Positions 29,601 to 40,400 of a stretch of 64,000 nt of DNA are shown here, piece after piece (within the stretch, counting starts at the first letter, position 1; the number at the start of each line of letters is the position of its first letter). A model generated the notes under the pieces. The model was not told the DNA's origin and made no database searches. It saw nothing but the letters and a program-made list of their open reading frames with translations. Origin of the DNA: Liolophura sinensis. Lineage: Eukaryota; Mollusca; Polyplacophora; Chitonida; Chitonidae. The stretch spans positions 22,517,788 through 22,581,787 of the forward strand of contig NC_088302.1 of the NCBI RefSeq assembly GCF_032854445.1. Reading direction: 5' to 3'. A program made the position numbers and the translations under genes.

Positions 29601-32600
29601 TTTCTCAGGCATGAAGGAAAATGGTTTTCAAGAACTTTCACCGAACTGATATTCTATGTATTCCAGCACCTTCCATAACTTTTCTGTTTAAATACAAACC
29701 TTCATGCAGAGATTAATGGAAGCCATTGTAGTAGGTTATTTACAATCTCGTTTTGAACATAATGCAATGTGATATTTTTATTGAAATTCTCATGTAATTA
29801 CAAGGGCTTCTGCCAAAATAAAACTCTTCATTCAAGGATCAGTGAGAACTCTAATTTAAAATAAATTTCTAATATGCTTTTTATAAGTATACAACTGTCA
29901 GACAAATGTACACATGTAGGTTTTCTTACAGTTTCCCAAAAGGCTGAAATCTCCTAAATCAAAAAAGCATAAATGTGCATTTCTCAACAAACATATATCA
30001 ACCTCTTCCTTGGATCACCAAAAATTGTAACCATCGCTATGTTCAGTCACCTGCAACTCTCGAAAATCATACCTTGGATCTGGGTTTGGATGTTCGCGGT
30101 GTACTACCCGCAGATGTGGCTCTCTTGAAGCTGTCATCTGCAGTTACAGGGGAGACAACTGATGATGACAGCTCTAGCACACTGTCATCCATGCTGCTGT
30201 CCGCTGTTTCGGAGGCTTCGCCTGAACCACTTTCTTTTGTCTCTGGAGTCGTTATGTGTCCAGAATCAGAACTGCATTCCACTGGGTCAGCATTTTTTTC
30301 AACAAGCTCTCCATCTACACTCTTGGGATTATCAGTTGAATTTAAAGAATCACCAGAAGATTTGATAGAATTATCTGGGGATGAAGAATGTTTATCAGAT
30401 GTGTCTTCAGATTTATCCAAGGTTTTTAATTCATTTTCAGGGACTTTTGAGATCTTATTAGTGACCTTCTCAGTTTCATCAGAGGATTTAGTTTTTGTAC
30501 AAATGGCCTTAGAGTTCAACTTAATACTTGGTTTCTCTATCGTACACTTATCATCGACACAAACACTGACAGGATTTTCATTTGAAGTCCTCTCACTTGA
30601 GGTCAAGGTTGAATTAGAATTGTCATGAATTTCATTAACAACATTTGAAGGTTGAACACACTGCTTTGGTGTTTCTTCACTGGTCTTCGATGTTTTCTCA
30701 TTCTCTGGAATTTTAATTTTCTCAACGGGCTTAACATTTACAGAATTGACAAGAAGTGTACGAATATTCTTCGCACTTGGGGACTTATCCACAATACTCT
30801 TTTCAGCTTTCCTTTTATTTGGTGACAGACACTTTTTCCCCTTAAGTTCAAACGTCTCAGAAGCCACAGTTTCAATGACTTTGCTAACATTATCAATCAA
30901 ACTTGTGTTTTCTGTTACACTATCAAGCACAATAACCTCGGACTCATTTTCCTTGTTACTGTCCACTTCCATTGGTTCATCAGAACTATGAACATCCCCA
31001 GTTGTCTTTCCTTGATTTGCGCTGTCTGATACACTCTCGGTAAGATCAATCACATCATTAGTAGATGTGATATCATCCTCTTTTCGAACACAGCTAACGA
31101 AGCGTTCTAGAGTATTCCTGCTAATTGGACGAGATGAAGAACAAACGCAGTGTAAGTCGGCTTCTGAACTTGAACTGACTTCATTGTCATTTTCTGGCTG
31201 CGATGACTTCCCAGATACTACTGGTTTCAGCGACTTTGGTTGTTTGGCAAGAGGCGTGTCCGGGTCGGAAAGTTTCCTTTTCTTGCAGTCCTTGGACACA
31301 GTTTGAACAACAGTCAATGTTTTCTGCGTTAGTGGTTTGAAAGCCAGTCTCCCTATAGTTTAAACAAAAAGTGGTGTATCAATCAAAAAGGGTAACTAAA
31401 ATATTATCTTAATGTTTAATTTCATGACCATATTACAACATTTCATGACGGACAACATTTTAATTTTAATTCCAATTCTAATGTACATAGATGTTTGCTA
31501 AGTTAAACAACGTGATTATGACTGACCGACTATCACTCTGTCACAGCTAAAAATCCTGCAATTCAGTTGGGCCCGCTTGCACAAAGTGATTGTAGACCCT
31601 ACAGTTGAGTTTACAGTTGACTGTAAAAATAATTTACGCTGCTTGCACAAAGGAATTGTAAGGCAATTGAAATTTCTTGAATTACAATCGTGATCATAGA
31701 TCAAATTTGACTTGTACATAAAGAGTGACCTGGATAAATGAACAAAGTACCAGTCAATAACTTTTCCTGCCTTGATTTTCAAAAGACTTTTACCTCATAA
31801 TGATTCAGCAGCTGGCAACAACATGTAAAAATATAATTGTAACATCTCTTTAGGACAATTACATTGCACACATTTGCAAAATGAGTTGAAAAGTACTAAT
31901 TAACAGTCTGTCGAAGGTTAACCTTAATTTTGGGGTAATTGTAAATATTTACAACAGGGTCGGCCCGATAATTTTTGGTAATTTTTGATGGTAACTTATA
32001 ACTATCGTAGCTTATAATCCCTTTGTGCAAAAGGATGTCAACTGATATCTTAGTGATTTACAATCACCTTAGGCATACCACTCCTTTGTATACATGTAAG
32101 TGGCCGCTGCTTCTCAAATTTCGCAAAATTTGTTTGTAAAATTGTATTACAGTGGGCTCCTTTTTGTGTGCATTGGACGGCCCTCTCTAGATAATCTAGT
32201 AAAAGCATTGCTCAAGCTTGAAAATGATTTTTAAGTTGGTGCAGGACATAACAAGCAAATGTTCCAGCTTCCCCAGCTAATCCCAGTTGCAATGTTATAT
32301 ACATGTATGGCAGTTTTGTCCTACGCCAAATAGTATTTTAACAGTGGTACACTGACTGTCAGTTGAGGAATAATCATGACTGTAGGTTTAGCAGCAACAA
32401 TGTTGTCTCAATACTGGGGAACAGGCTGAGTCCTGAGTAACCACGCCACTAACCTCTAGCTGGTCAAATCCACATGGTAACATGTCCCCCTCCAATCAGA
32501 ACACAAAATTTTGTGATCACAATTCGTGGAAGTGTTGTTTCAAAGGGTAAAACCTCAAGACAATGTTGTACTGTTGTATTTTTAAGATGGAGGCATGAAT

Positions 32601-34030
32601 TTAAAATGGGTGAATAAAATTTTGGGAACATGCCCATGAGCAGACTTTTGTAGTTTTTCTTTTCTAACAATGATAATCTTAGTTTTGTGCATTATTTTGG
32701 CAGAGCAATTTCTAATTCTTTTGGAAGTGGGTTATTTATAGTGTGCTAATTTTGCACTATCTTATATTAATTCAACCACGAATTTTAGAGTCCAGGAGTT
32801 TGACTGTTGGTGACGATTCAACTGTTCACGTGATATGGTCAAACAAAGAGGTAATTGGCCGTTGTGTTGAAATTGCTGGCGGCAGTATACCCTGAAGGGA
32901 TTTTACTAATGAAACGATACTTTGTTGGATTATCATTACAAAATTTTGTGTCCCAAATGGAAGGCAAGATGTTATGACGTGGATTTGACCAGTTAAAGAT
33001 AAATAGAGTGGTCATTTGGGCCGTTACCTGTTCCCCATCATTGAAATAACATTGATGGTCTCTGAAGCCATGAATAAGGCATATCCAAACATTCCTCAAC
33101 CAACAGTCAGTGTACTTGGACTATACTTTTTGGTGCTGGAAAATTGTCGAAGTGTTGTTGTTTATTTCAAGCTGATCAACTGTGGCTTGAGAAACCAATC
33201 AGTTCACGCTGATCAAGCAGAAAAGTCTGACTCTCTGAAAATGGCCAAAGCAATGCAAACCGCTGGGCAAAGCTAGCTACTCACCCTGCTTCATTCTTTT
33301 GGACTGTGGACTTATCATGTCAACTTCAGGATTTGAAACATTTGGATCAGCTGAAAGTTAAAAGCAAACTTCATAGCTTAAGATGACATTTTGAATTATC
33401 TTACACACTGTTTATTAATGTCCAAATTTCTTCAAACAAATTGTCATACTAATCTGATAATTGTATTACAACCCCACCACCCCACACTCCACCCCCACCC
33501 ACAAGGCAGATTCCCTGATAAAGACCAGGCATCACTTTCTTCATATCATCAGTATCAAGAAATATTATTTCGGTAACTGGCATCAAGAGTTTTATGCTTA
33601 TGGTATTGCTTCAAGTGTTTGTTTAAAACATTTGCAGCAGGTACCTCCCTCTCCCATCCCAGTCACATACGATTTCCATCCCAAACATCAGCCACATGTA
33701 CATTTCCTGAGATGGATTTACTGTCAACACACCAGGCATGTTATTTTCACACGTGCCGAATCAGATGACTGATATTTTCGTGTAGGACACGTTTGTCTAC
33801 AGCAACAGAAAATATTATATTATTGTTGAATAATAAAGCTCAAGTCTGATATTTAAAGCAGAAATGGCCGATGGTAGCGACACAAAAATACTATGATAGC
33901 CATTGCTGGGTCCGTTACTTTCACCACGCACTGCCAGTAAGACGGCAATCGCCACGATCTTTTCAAAGTTTAAAGGTACAAAGTGTTTCTTACTTGCATG
34001 TGAAGTAGTTTTCACAGTTTCAGCAGACAT
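17668..34030 (-). CDS. CHAF1A: Chromatin assembly factor 1 subunit A (CAF-1 p150), complete
   Basis: Exons in transcription order: 34030-33994, 33350-33285, 31352-30073, 29008-28871, 28098-27968, 27489-27387, 26630-26553, 25664-25533, 25180-25128, 24505-24334, 23433-23356, 22559-22446, 21106-20939, 19865-19709, 18548-17668. Phases agree throughout: 3588 nt, 1195 residues (human 956). It is the largest subunit of the histone H3-H4 chaperone acting at replication forks. Visible parts: N-terminal KQGRLAFKPL (compare human IQARLPFKRL), a SUMO-interaction-like DVIDLTE, a long Ser-rich low-complexity exon, the KER coiled coil in the next three exons, a PIP-like box QENFQRFFTKPK, YRPPYYGTWRKK, the acidic stretch LLDYEVDSDDEWEEEEPGES, VPHGYLSEDEG, the C-terminal module CWYVHDSI...LPVPCEWQYLT, and a final SIM-like VICLD. 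A possible extra exon lies at 29124-29273. Head-to-head with endophilin. Confidence 0.95.
19100..19660. mobile_element. MITE-C with TTAA target duplication (CHAF1A intron)
   Basis: The 561 bp begin AGGATACATGAA and end TTCACGTATCCT, with TTAA directly on both sides (19096-19099 and 19661-19664). TTAA duplications are typical of piggyBac- and Kolobok-type transposition. No transposase is encoded. A diverged relative lies at 61381-61828. Confidence 0.8.
20095..20182. repeat. Direct repeat pair, 58-bp spacing
   Basis: 'ggcctaaaggagaaacaaaagacaga' occurs twice, near 20096 and 20154. It lies in a CHAF1A intron. Confidence 0.7.
20700..20785 (+). repeat. SINE-like tail fragment
   Basis: 'cacgatatggctgaaacattgatgatgcgacctgaaaccataatcattttttcattcactc' is related to fragments at 5290 and 1890. 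Confidence 0.5.
21298..21665 (+). mobile_element. Dispersed repeat R1, long copy
   Basis: It opens with 'gtgagtgcttggggtttaacgtcgtactcaacaatttttcaatcatatgacgacg', continues through a GC-richer body ('ccaccgctcttttatctagtgctgcttcactgagacgac'), and ends in a tRNA-like tail ('gactcgatccaggattgatcctggatctacc'). A diverged relative lies at 26180-26475 and fragments at 3903. It is non-autonomous, probably SINE-like. It lies in a CHAF1A intron. Confidence 0.75.
21737..22010. repeat. Tandem duplication of about 140 bp
   Basis: Two diverged copies share 'cattcccaccaagtttcacaaag...gtgaaaa' and 'cccaaacataaaacctcac'. It lies in a CHAF1A intron. Confidence 0.65.
22581..22930. repeat. 21-bp minisatellite abutting a CHAF1A splice acceptor
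   Basis: About 16 units of 21 bp such as 'gacaaccaatacgacacagca', grading into 'caaccaaagttacacagcaaa'. The array begins about 20 bp upstream (in gene orientation) of the acceptor for the exon 22559-22446. Because the unit is a multiple of three, long stop-free frames exist on both strands. On the minus strand one runs into the exon in frame as a CCVTLVV heptapeptide repeat. These frames are a by-product of the repeat, not a gene. Confidence 0.85.
23087..23288 (+). mobile_element. SINE-1 copy
   Basis: 'gctgtgagttcaagtccagctcatgctggcttcctctccgg', 'gtgggaaggtctgcaagcaacatg', and the tail 'gtgtaaaacaccaatcaaataaatata'. The tRNA head is mostly lost. It lies in a CHAF1A intron. Confidence 0.85.
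25790..26150. repeat. Diverged tandem array, units of about 34 bp
   Basis: Around ten units contain 'gtgaacccataagcttagtcatatt' with many changes. It lies in a CHAF1A intron. Confidence 0.7.
26180..26475 (+). mobile_element. Dispersed repeat R1, diverged copy
   Basis: 'aagtcatacttaacaattttccagtcatatggc' at the head and 'gtatgacccagctttgatcccaggctgctgaattgcaaggc' at the tail parallel the 21298 copy. Confidence 0.65.
26935..27050 (+). repeat. Dispersed repeat R2
   Basis: 'gggatacccagggtaaaccgacagacctttcggcaagttactgaagaatattcccacct' matches 52495-52610 ('tatctggaggtaaaccaccaacctttggcaagttgctgacgaacttttccactt'). A shared family is evident; its class is unknown. Confidence 0.65.
27537..27775 (-). 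mobile_element. SINE-1, inverted, with tRNA head
   Basis: On the minus strand the head reads 'gtggccccatgggttagtacgccagcgcagcg' and then 'ggagttcaagtccagctcatgctggc', a clear A-box/B-box arrangement. The tail on the plus strand is 'attcatttatttgattagcatttttactccgtcttcaagaatatttcactt'. It lies between KER-domain exons of CHAF1A. Confidence 0.85.
28350..28774. repeat. 16-bp minisatellite, about 27 units
   Basis: Unit 'gagtgagccatcacct' with three interchangeable variants (gagtgagc, aagtgaga, aagtcagc). The variants recur in blocks, suggesting higher-order duplication. It lies in the CHAF1A intron between exons 29008-28871 and 28098-27968. Confidence 0.9.
29124..29273 (-). other. Possible optional exon of CHAF1A (50 codons, phase 0)
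   Basis: A stop-free 150-bp segment on the minus strand lies between a pyrimidine-rich acceptor (tttttttaacaag) and a strong donor (CAG|gtaag). Its phase fits the flanking exons whether included or skipped. The translation ends KKTNAAFGPGQ and has no signature I recognise. It may be a cassette exon or chance. Confidence 0.35.
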
Positions 34031-34159
34031 TGGATCAGATTTCTGTGAAGCCAACACGGCTCCGATCGACGAAAAAGAAGCCAAAATACGGATACTCAGT
34101 TAATTTCAGAAATTTTCCCTCCTTCGGAAATATACAAATAGTTGCATTACTCTTTGTAG

Positions 34160-34170
34160 TTGGCGCGAAA
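34160..34170 (-). promoter_or_regulatory. E2F-like site
   Basis: TTGGCGCGAAA, close to the E2F consensus TTTSSCGC read on the minus strand. It is 130 bp upstream of the CHAF1A start codon. A second, weaker site, TCGCGCAAAA, lies at 34181-34190. Confidence 0.6.
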
Positions 34171-34213
34171 GGTTGCGAGATCGCGCAAAACATGAAGGGA
34201 AGGAAACTGTTTG

Positions 34214-34218
34214 ATTGG
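34214..34218 (-). promoter_or_regulatory. Inverted CCAAT box
   Basis: ATTGG on plus, CCAAT on the CHAF1A strand, about 185 bp upstream of its start codon. A five-base motif is weak alone; the position next to E2F-like sites is typical of cell-cycle promoters. Confidence 0.4.
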
Positions 34219-34367
34219 CAGATATTCCACTGTGTAATTCCATATTTATTTTGTCAATGTTAGTTTTATTTGAATATTTACTTTTTAAATTAACAAAATG
34301 CGCGACGCATTCTATAGTTTTTTATTGTCTATTTAACAGCGAATACCATCTTCAGCCCGTATAGCTG

Positions 34368-34375
34368 TGACGTCA
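34368..34375. promoter_or_regulatory. CRE/ATF palindrome TGACGTCA
   Basis: A full 8-bp consensus CRE, 120 bp upstream of the endophilin start codon and within the shared promoter. Confidence 0.6.
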
Positions 34376-34495
34376 GATGGGGATATCCTGCGAGTAAAGT
34401 GTCAGTGGGTGTGTGACACTGTAGAGTCACCAAGCGTGTGAAACAAAACTGTCACATTATTTTTCGCTGTGGACGCTGACTTACACTCAACTAAA

Positions 34496-37400
34496 ATGTC
34501 GTTCGCAGGACTGAAGAAACAGTTTAATAAAGCAAATCAGGCAAGTATGATATATGGTTTGACAAAGTCGGTATGTAAATCCAACGTTGTTTCGCGAAAC
34601 GTTTGATATTTTGACTTTTGTCCTGTCTTGTCTTATGAAGTTCTGGCAGTGGTTCGTGGTTCATAGTTGTATTGGCGGGATATTGTTGACTGACAGTTTG
34701 ATTAAAGAGCACAGTGGAATGTAGGTGATACATTAATCGCTGTCGAATTATTGTTGTCGTATTCCAGTAAGATGTGAACAGGTGTTTTTAACCCCATCAT
34801 TTGCCTGTCATACCAGAGATGGCTTGTGGTGGTAAAATGTGGATGTTTGATGTAACCACAGGATATCATAGACCTTCCCAGTAGTCAATCCAACCACTTA
34901 AATTTAAGATGTTGATGAAATAGGTTTACGTATATAAGTAGCAAGTAATTTTACTTCAAATATTTTTCATTCACGCTTACATTTAGTTTATGTAGATAAG
35001 CTTGAACATTCACCATTAGTAATAGTTTTGAACAGCAGGCCTATATCACAATGAAACACAGCAGACCTCCAAAGCACTGAGATACACCTTTCACAGAATT
35101 TAATACCAAGAAGTCTCATAGTATACCTCAAAACTGGGAGCAGTAAGTAAGGTTTTTGGCTTCTGTTTTGGTTAAATATTAGGGTTTGATAGATCCATGA
35201 ATTGGAGAATCTGCTTTCTGTAATGGACATGTATGAAGCGGGGAAATGATGAACAGGCAGCAACCCCAAATTTTCAACAACCAGTTGTGGGGATGGGCAT
35301 TGTTCAAGGATCGAGGGGGAGGGGATAAAGGATGTCAGAGATTGAAAATTGCACTACATTTTATTTAGACATATGTCCATGGTCTTGTCAAGCTAAATAT
35401 CTGAAGGTTCAGATAGGACACTAAATATATCTATATGGTTTACATATATGATATTATTAGCAACATTCATGAAATCATGGGTCATTGCTAAATTGAGGGG
35501 CTATTTTATATATGTCTAGAGACATTTAGCATAATTTGGGTTATTTAAAGGATCAAAGGAACAGTGATGAACTATATACAGCCAGACTGTAAAAGTTCTT
35601 CAGGGGTGCATATTTTCTTAATAAACATCATTGTTTACTTGATCATTGAACTCAAAATAATTGTGTCTGTAAATAAACTTCCCTTCCCCAGCCATCTACG
35701 GTAGTTATAACATGGACCAGAGCTAATGTTTACTATCTTTTGTCTGTATCATTGTTGCTTGAAAAACATCTGGTTCATGTTCATGGGTCAGAACTTATCA
35801 AATTAGCTCTGATCATATCTTGTTTTCAAAAACAAGATCAGTGTATCTGAGCGGCAGTGATAATTATACGTATCTTCCTGTTGTCTATACATTAGGAAGT
35901 CCAGTGTGGAGAAATGTGGCAGCGTTCTCAGTTACATGAAGTGCTTTTGGCTCTCCTTTTTTTTTTCCCAGATTACATGCACATTTGTGGTTTTCATGAG
36001 TTGATATTCTTGTAATTCTAATTGAATTAAAAATTTACATGTACAGGTAATTGCAGGAGGTTAGCTAGAAATGTGAAGGAGGGTGTCCAAAGACCTCTTT
36101 TTGAGGCCATTATATTATAGCTGGGTGTCCAGATTTCATTTTCTTGTATCTCTCCAATGTTAAAAGTACCGAAAACAGGGTGTCGAAGTAACACCAGTGT
36201 TCTGTTTCACCTATCCACTTAGACAGGTAGCTGGCTAATCTTATGCGAAGGACTATGGCATTTGCTCTAAAAATTTGCCCCAAATAGTGTACTTTTAGGT
36301 GTTAATAAATGTTGTAAAATATTAGGTTTGGTGCTGGAACTTGTTTCCAGATGACTATCATTCTATCATGCAAACAAACTTCAAAATGTCGATGTCTAAG
36401 ATCAGTAGAACTCCAGAATCAGGAGAAATAAGGGATGTAGTCATAGACAGAATGTTAGGTCATATACAGCAGTTTGTTTTGAAGTTGTTCATTTTGTTCA
36501 TCTTTAAGACAGACTACTGTTGTATGCACATGCAGATAAATTCATTGTACACGTATATTAAAGGTAATTCTCACTCTCAGGTAAATGACTTGTGAATTAC
36601 TCTTCAGCATTGTGCACTGGAGAACAGTGAAGTAGCATTATACCGGAAGAAGTACAAGCAGACACATATGTTCAGTTTGTTGATAAGCTCTTCCAAAGGA
36701 AAACAATTAATATGGTGTATGCATGGAATTATTGTTCATTAAATGAAATAGTCTATTGGGTCAACAATTAAAGTGCTATATTTCGGGGTGAATTATGCTA
36801 AATATGGCATATATTGTGTGTGAAGATTTAACTGATGGGTTAAAAAAAAAAACAATGTTTCAAGAACAACCAATGGTGTTACAGCTTTGTATACAACAAT
36901 CTGGTTATACATGTAAGTTCAGTGCCCTCAGGAGCGTGTAAGTGCGTGCATTGTGCTTATAATTCTGCCTGACTGAGTTCTCAAGCGGTATCTCTTTTTA
37001 CTGGTCTGATTTTGAAAAATAAGCCATTGAACCTTGAACACTGAAGCGTATATATACAGTGTATCCACATGTACATGGAGATGGAACCCTAATACTGATT
37101 GGGACATACTCACTCCCTATATATGCATGTACTCAAGTTTGTTCATATCATCTGTAGGTTGAAGTATGCACATGCATATAAATCCATTATACATGTAAAT
37201 TAGAGGTAATTCTCATTAAAATAAATCAATTGCGAATTAATCTTCAGCATTTTGTACTGAGGAACAGTGAAGTAGCATTGTACTTGAAATAGTACAAGCA
37301 GCTATGGTTTTCATAGTCATACAAGTGTCAAACAACTGAAACTTATTTTCAATCACTGAACTGAGACTGCATGTAGAATAAACGACCTGCGTCCCTTGTA

Positions 37401-40400
37401 AGCTTCTTTTCAGATCCGTAATAAATCATTTCTGTCTGGTGAGACAAGACACTATTTGTTTTTCTCTATCCCCTAATCTACATCTGTTTATAACATTCTG
37501 TGCATAGTTTACAATTTTAATAAAAACTGCAACAGCAAAGTGCGTCTACATCTAAGCTAATTCCTCAACCTTATCACATATGAAAGATCAACTGTCAGTG
37601 CGGGTTATGTTCATTTTTAACGTGATTTTGGAGACAGCTACATGTACGTTGGACGGAATGGCGAGTTTAAGGACTTCACAAAAAGTATAATTTTATCAGT
37701 CCACACAGAATAATGCCTTCTGAATATGCATGAATAACACCTTGCAAACATGCGAAAAAGTTGAAGAATTACAGTATTCAGTACTAGAAGAATATTACCT
37801 TTCTTTCCAAGCTTTTTGAAAAACAAAGGTTTGAGTATGTTGTTCATTGTATGGTCTAACCATGTGAGAAAAAAGAACTTAAATATTCCTGCTACATGTT
37901 ATATGTACACTGGTTAAGAAGGGCAGATTCGGTGTCCCAATAATTGTATGAAATAGGGTACCCTTTTACATCTGTGCTTTCTGTCTCAAAACAGGAATAT
38001 ACCAGTGCACTTTCAAATACATGTATGCCAGATAAGGTAGACCTAGAATTACAGTGCCCCTCATTTAAAGAAAAGCAAGTATATTTCAGTACTTGACATG
38101 TGCAATCAAGTCATCTTTTAATCATCTTTTTTGCCATAGCCAAATGCTCATGAATGACTTTGCAATAAGTAGAGCATAACTTCTTTTGCGGTACTTACAA
38201 CTAACTTGTACATTTATATAGACTACAGGTCAAAGGTTTAGCGGACACCTACATATATGGTACATGTATATGGATGTAGCAGGTTTTACAGTTAAAAAAA
38301 AAAGGAAATGTAATTTTTATGTCAGTTATGCTACTTATGTTTTAATTAACTTTTACATTTCTGTAACAGATTATGAGATTTTGAAATTTGAGAGAGCTTC
38401 GTGACAGGAAAATAAGTACAATTTTGAGCACTTGTAGATTCATGCTCAGTTTACGCACTGCGTGCAGGTAGTTTTATCATGTGGAAATGACGCATTATAA
38501 TAGCCAACACTGTCAGTGTGTTTTTTCTTATTGTGACCTAATTTCCTCGATAGGCTGTTGGCTTCCTGTTTTAGTTGACCTGAAATAGTGACAAGTCATA
38601 GTCACCCCAGTTGTCAGTAGCACTTCTGCGTCTTTCAATAATTGCTGTATATGTAACAGTGTTAAGAGGGAAGTGGGGTGAGATGGAGTGGGTCAAGGCA
38701 GAATATATCCAGATAAAGACATGTTAGTGTAGCTTGGGTGGGGCTGCCCTAGAATTCGCTTTATTAAGACTCTGTATAAATAAACAGTGAGTGCCCTATA
38801 TGTTATTGTGTACAAATATCTTCATATTTGTGCATGTATGAATGAATAGATGGGAAGTTGTTTGTAAATGTTGAGCTGTGCATTCCATGAGTACATGCAT
38901 AGATCCATAGATATACATGTGCATATAAACATACAGTACTACTGTACCTGTTATTGTACATGAATACGAACACCTACAATAGCTGGATGTGCATGTACAA
39001 TGAGTCTTCATTATCGCCTTCCTACAATTATATGCTGGATTTTTCACCATGATAAATTAACTGTCCAATAATATTTTTTTTATTGTTTTCAATTTTTTTT
39101 TTTTTTGCATTTTGATCCATACCATTGTGTACCAGGTCAAAAATCTTATGCAAGTATTCTACAATACATGTAGCTGCATTGAATGTTGATATGTACATTG
39201 CATGCAAATGTAGAAGAGTTGACTGTGTTCAGTAAAAACAGAACAAACCTATAGTTGAGGTGGACACAAAATATTTTTCTTTAACATTAATAACAAAATT
39301 TCACAGTCCTTTGAACTAGGCAAAAAGCTTTGTGCTGATTCATGTTTTCATAAACATATTCTGTTGTTTTGTTAGCATTTCACGTTGTCGATGTTACAGT
39401 TACCAGATGGTGCATGCTTTGTGCAGTTGGTTTTTCAAAGAGCTCTGTATTCAAATCTAATTCTGTCAGATTTGCATTCGTAAAGGGTTTTATGTCAATA
39501 ACTACATATAGCTTGTGGGTTAAAAATCAGTGTAGTGTTGCTGTTTAATTCATGAGAATTTTATGTTTGTATTTAGTGCTTGAAAATATTCACTGAAAAT
39601 TAGCCTTATTTATTAGCAGGAGCCGAAAAAATTATACAATTCTAAGATTTTTCACCAATGGGCAGAATATTTTGATTAGGTCTATGTATGTTTGAAAAGA
39701 CTGCAGTGGATAATTTACAAAGACATCCATAAAAACAATAAAACTTTCCAGTTCTATAGTGAGAGAAATGTCAGAGTTGAAATCCTATCCTGAAGGTTGA
39801 AAGTCTGCATTGGATGAAGTTGAAGAATTTAGGCTGAGGCATCTGTCCTTTCAGTTGTAATTCAGGTCTGTCAGTCATCACTGCTGTCATATCACTGATT
39901 TTCCAATCTATGTTTTCTATAAAGCATACTTGTGATATTTTATAGTGGGTGAAGTGTTTCTATTTAAATGCAGTTTGTTTCTCCATAGTTCTCAGGATTT
40001 TCAGAATCAAGCTGTTGCATGGCTGGTATTTAGATTATGCATGATGAATATTCATGACTACATGTACATGTGAAGTGCTATCACCTACACTGTAGTGATG
40101 ATAAACGCAATCCACAAATTAGCTATTATACAGAAAGCGCAAGCGGTTGGATGGGGGTATCAGGAATTGTGAGCTCAGGGGATGTTTAACGAGTGTAGAA
40201 CACAAGTTGAACTGACAGTTGTCAAGAACTGACAATTGCTGATACCTCATCTCATCGCTTGCTCCATCTATTACATGAATAACCCTCCAAAACAGCATAC
40301 CTGCTGGCTTGGTACTTTAAAACATTGAATTTTTACGTGGATAGCGTATCTATACAGTGCAACAAAAGTAAGTTCCCCTTAAAACCCCATCGAACATCTT

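Larger units (their letters stand above)
34031..34495. promoter_or_regulatory. Bidirectional promoter region of CHAF1A and endophilin-A
   Basis: Only 465 bp separate the two divergent start codons, so both leaders and promoters must share this DNA unless an upstream non-coding exon exists. It is locally richer in CpG than the surroundings. It holds E2F-like sites at 34160-34170 and 34181-34190, an inverted CCAAT at 34214-34218 and a CRE palindrome at 34368-34375. The E2F sites lie nearer CHAF1A, an S-phase gene; the CRE lies nearer endophilin. Confidence 0.75.

Noticed and set aside
29975-30628. Plus-strand 217-codon open frame
   Set aside because: Antisense of the large Ser-rich CHAF1A exon, with no family features of its own.
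34545-34546. Alternative GT donor four bases into endophilin intron 1
   Set aside because: Joining from this site to exon 2 shifts the frame into an early stop.
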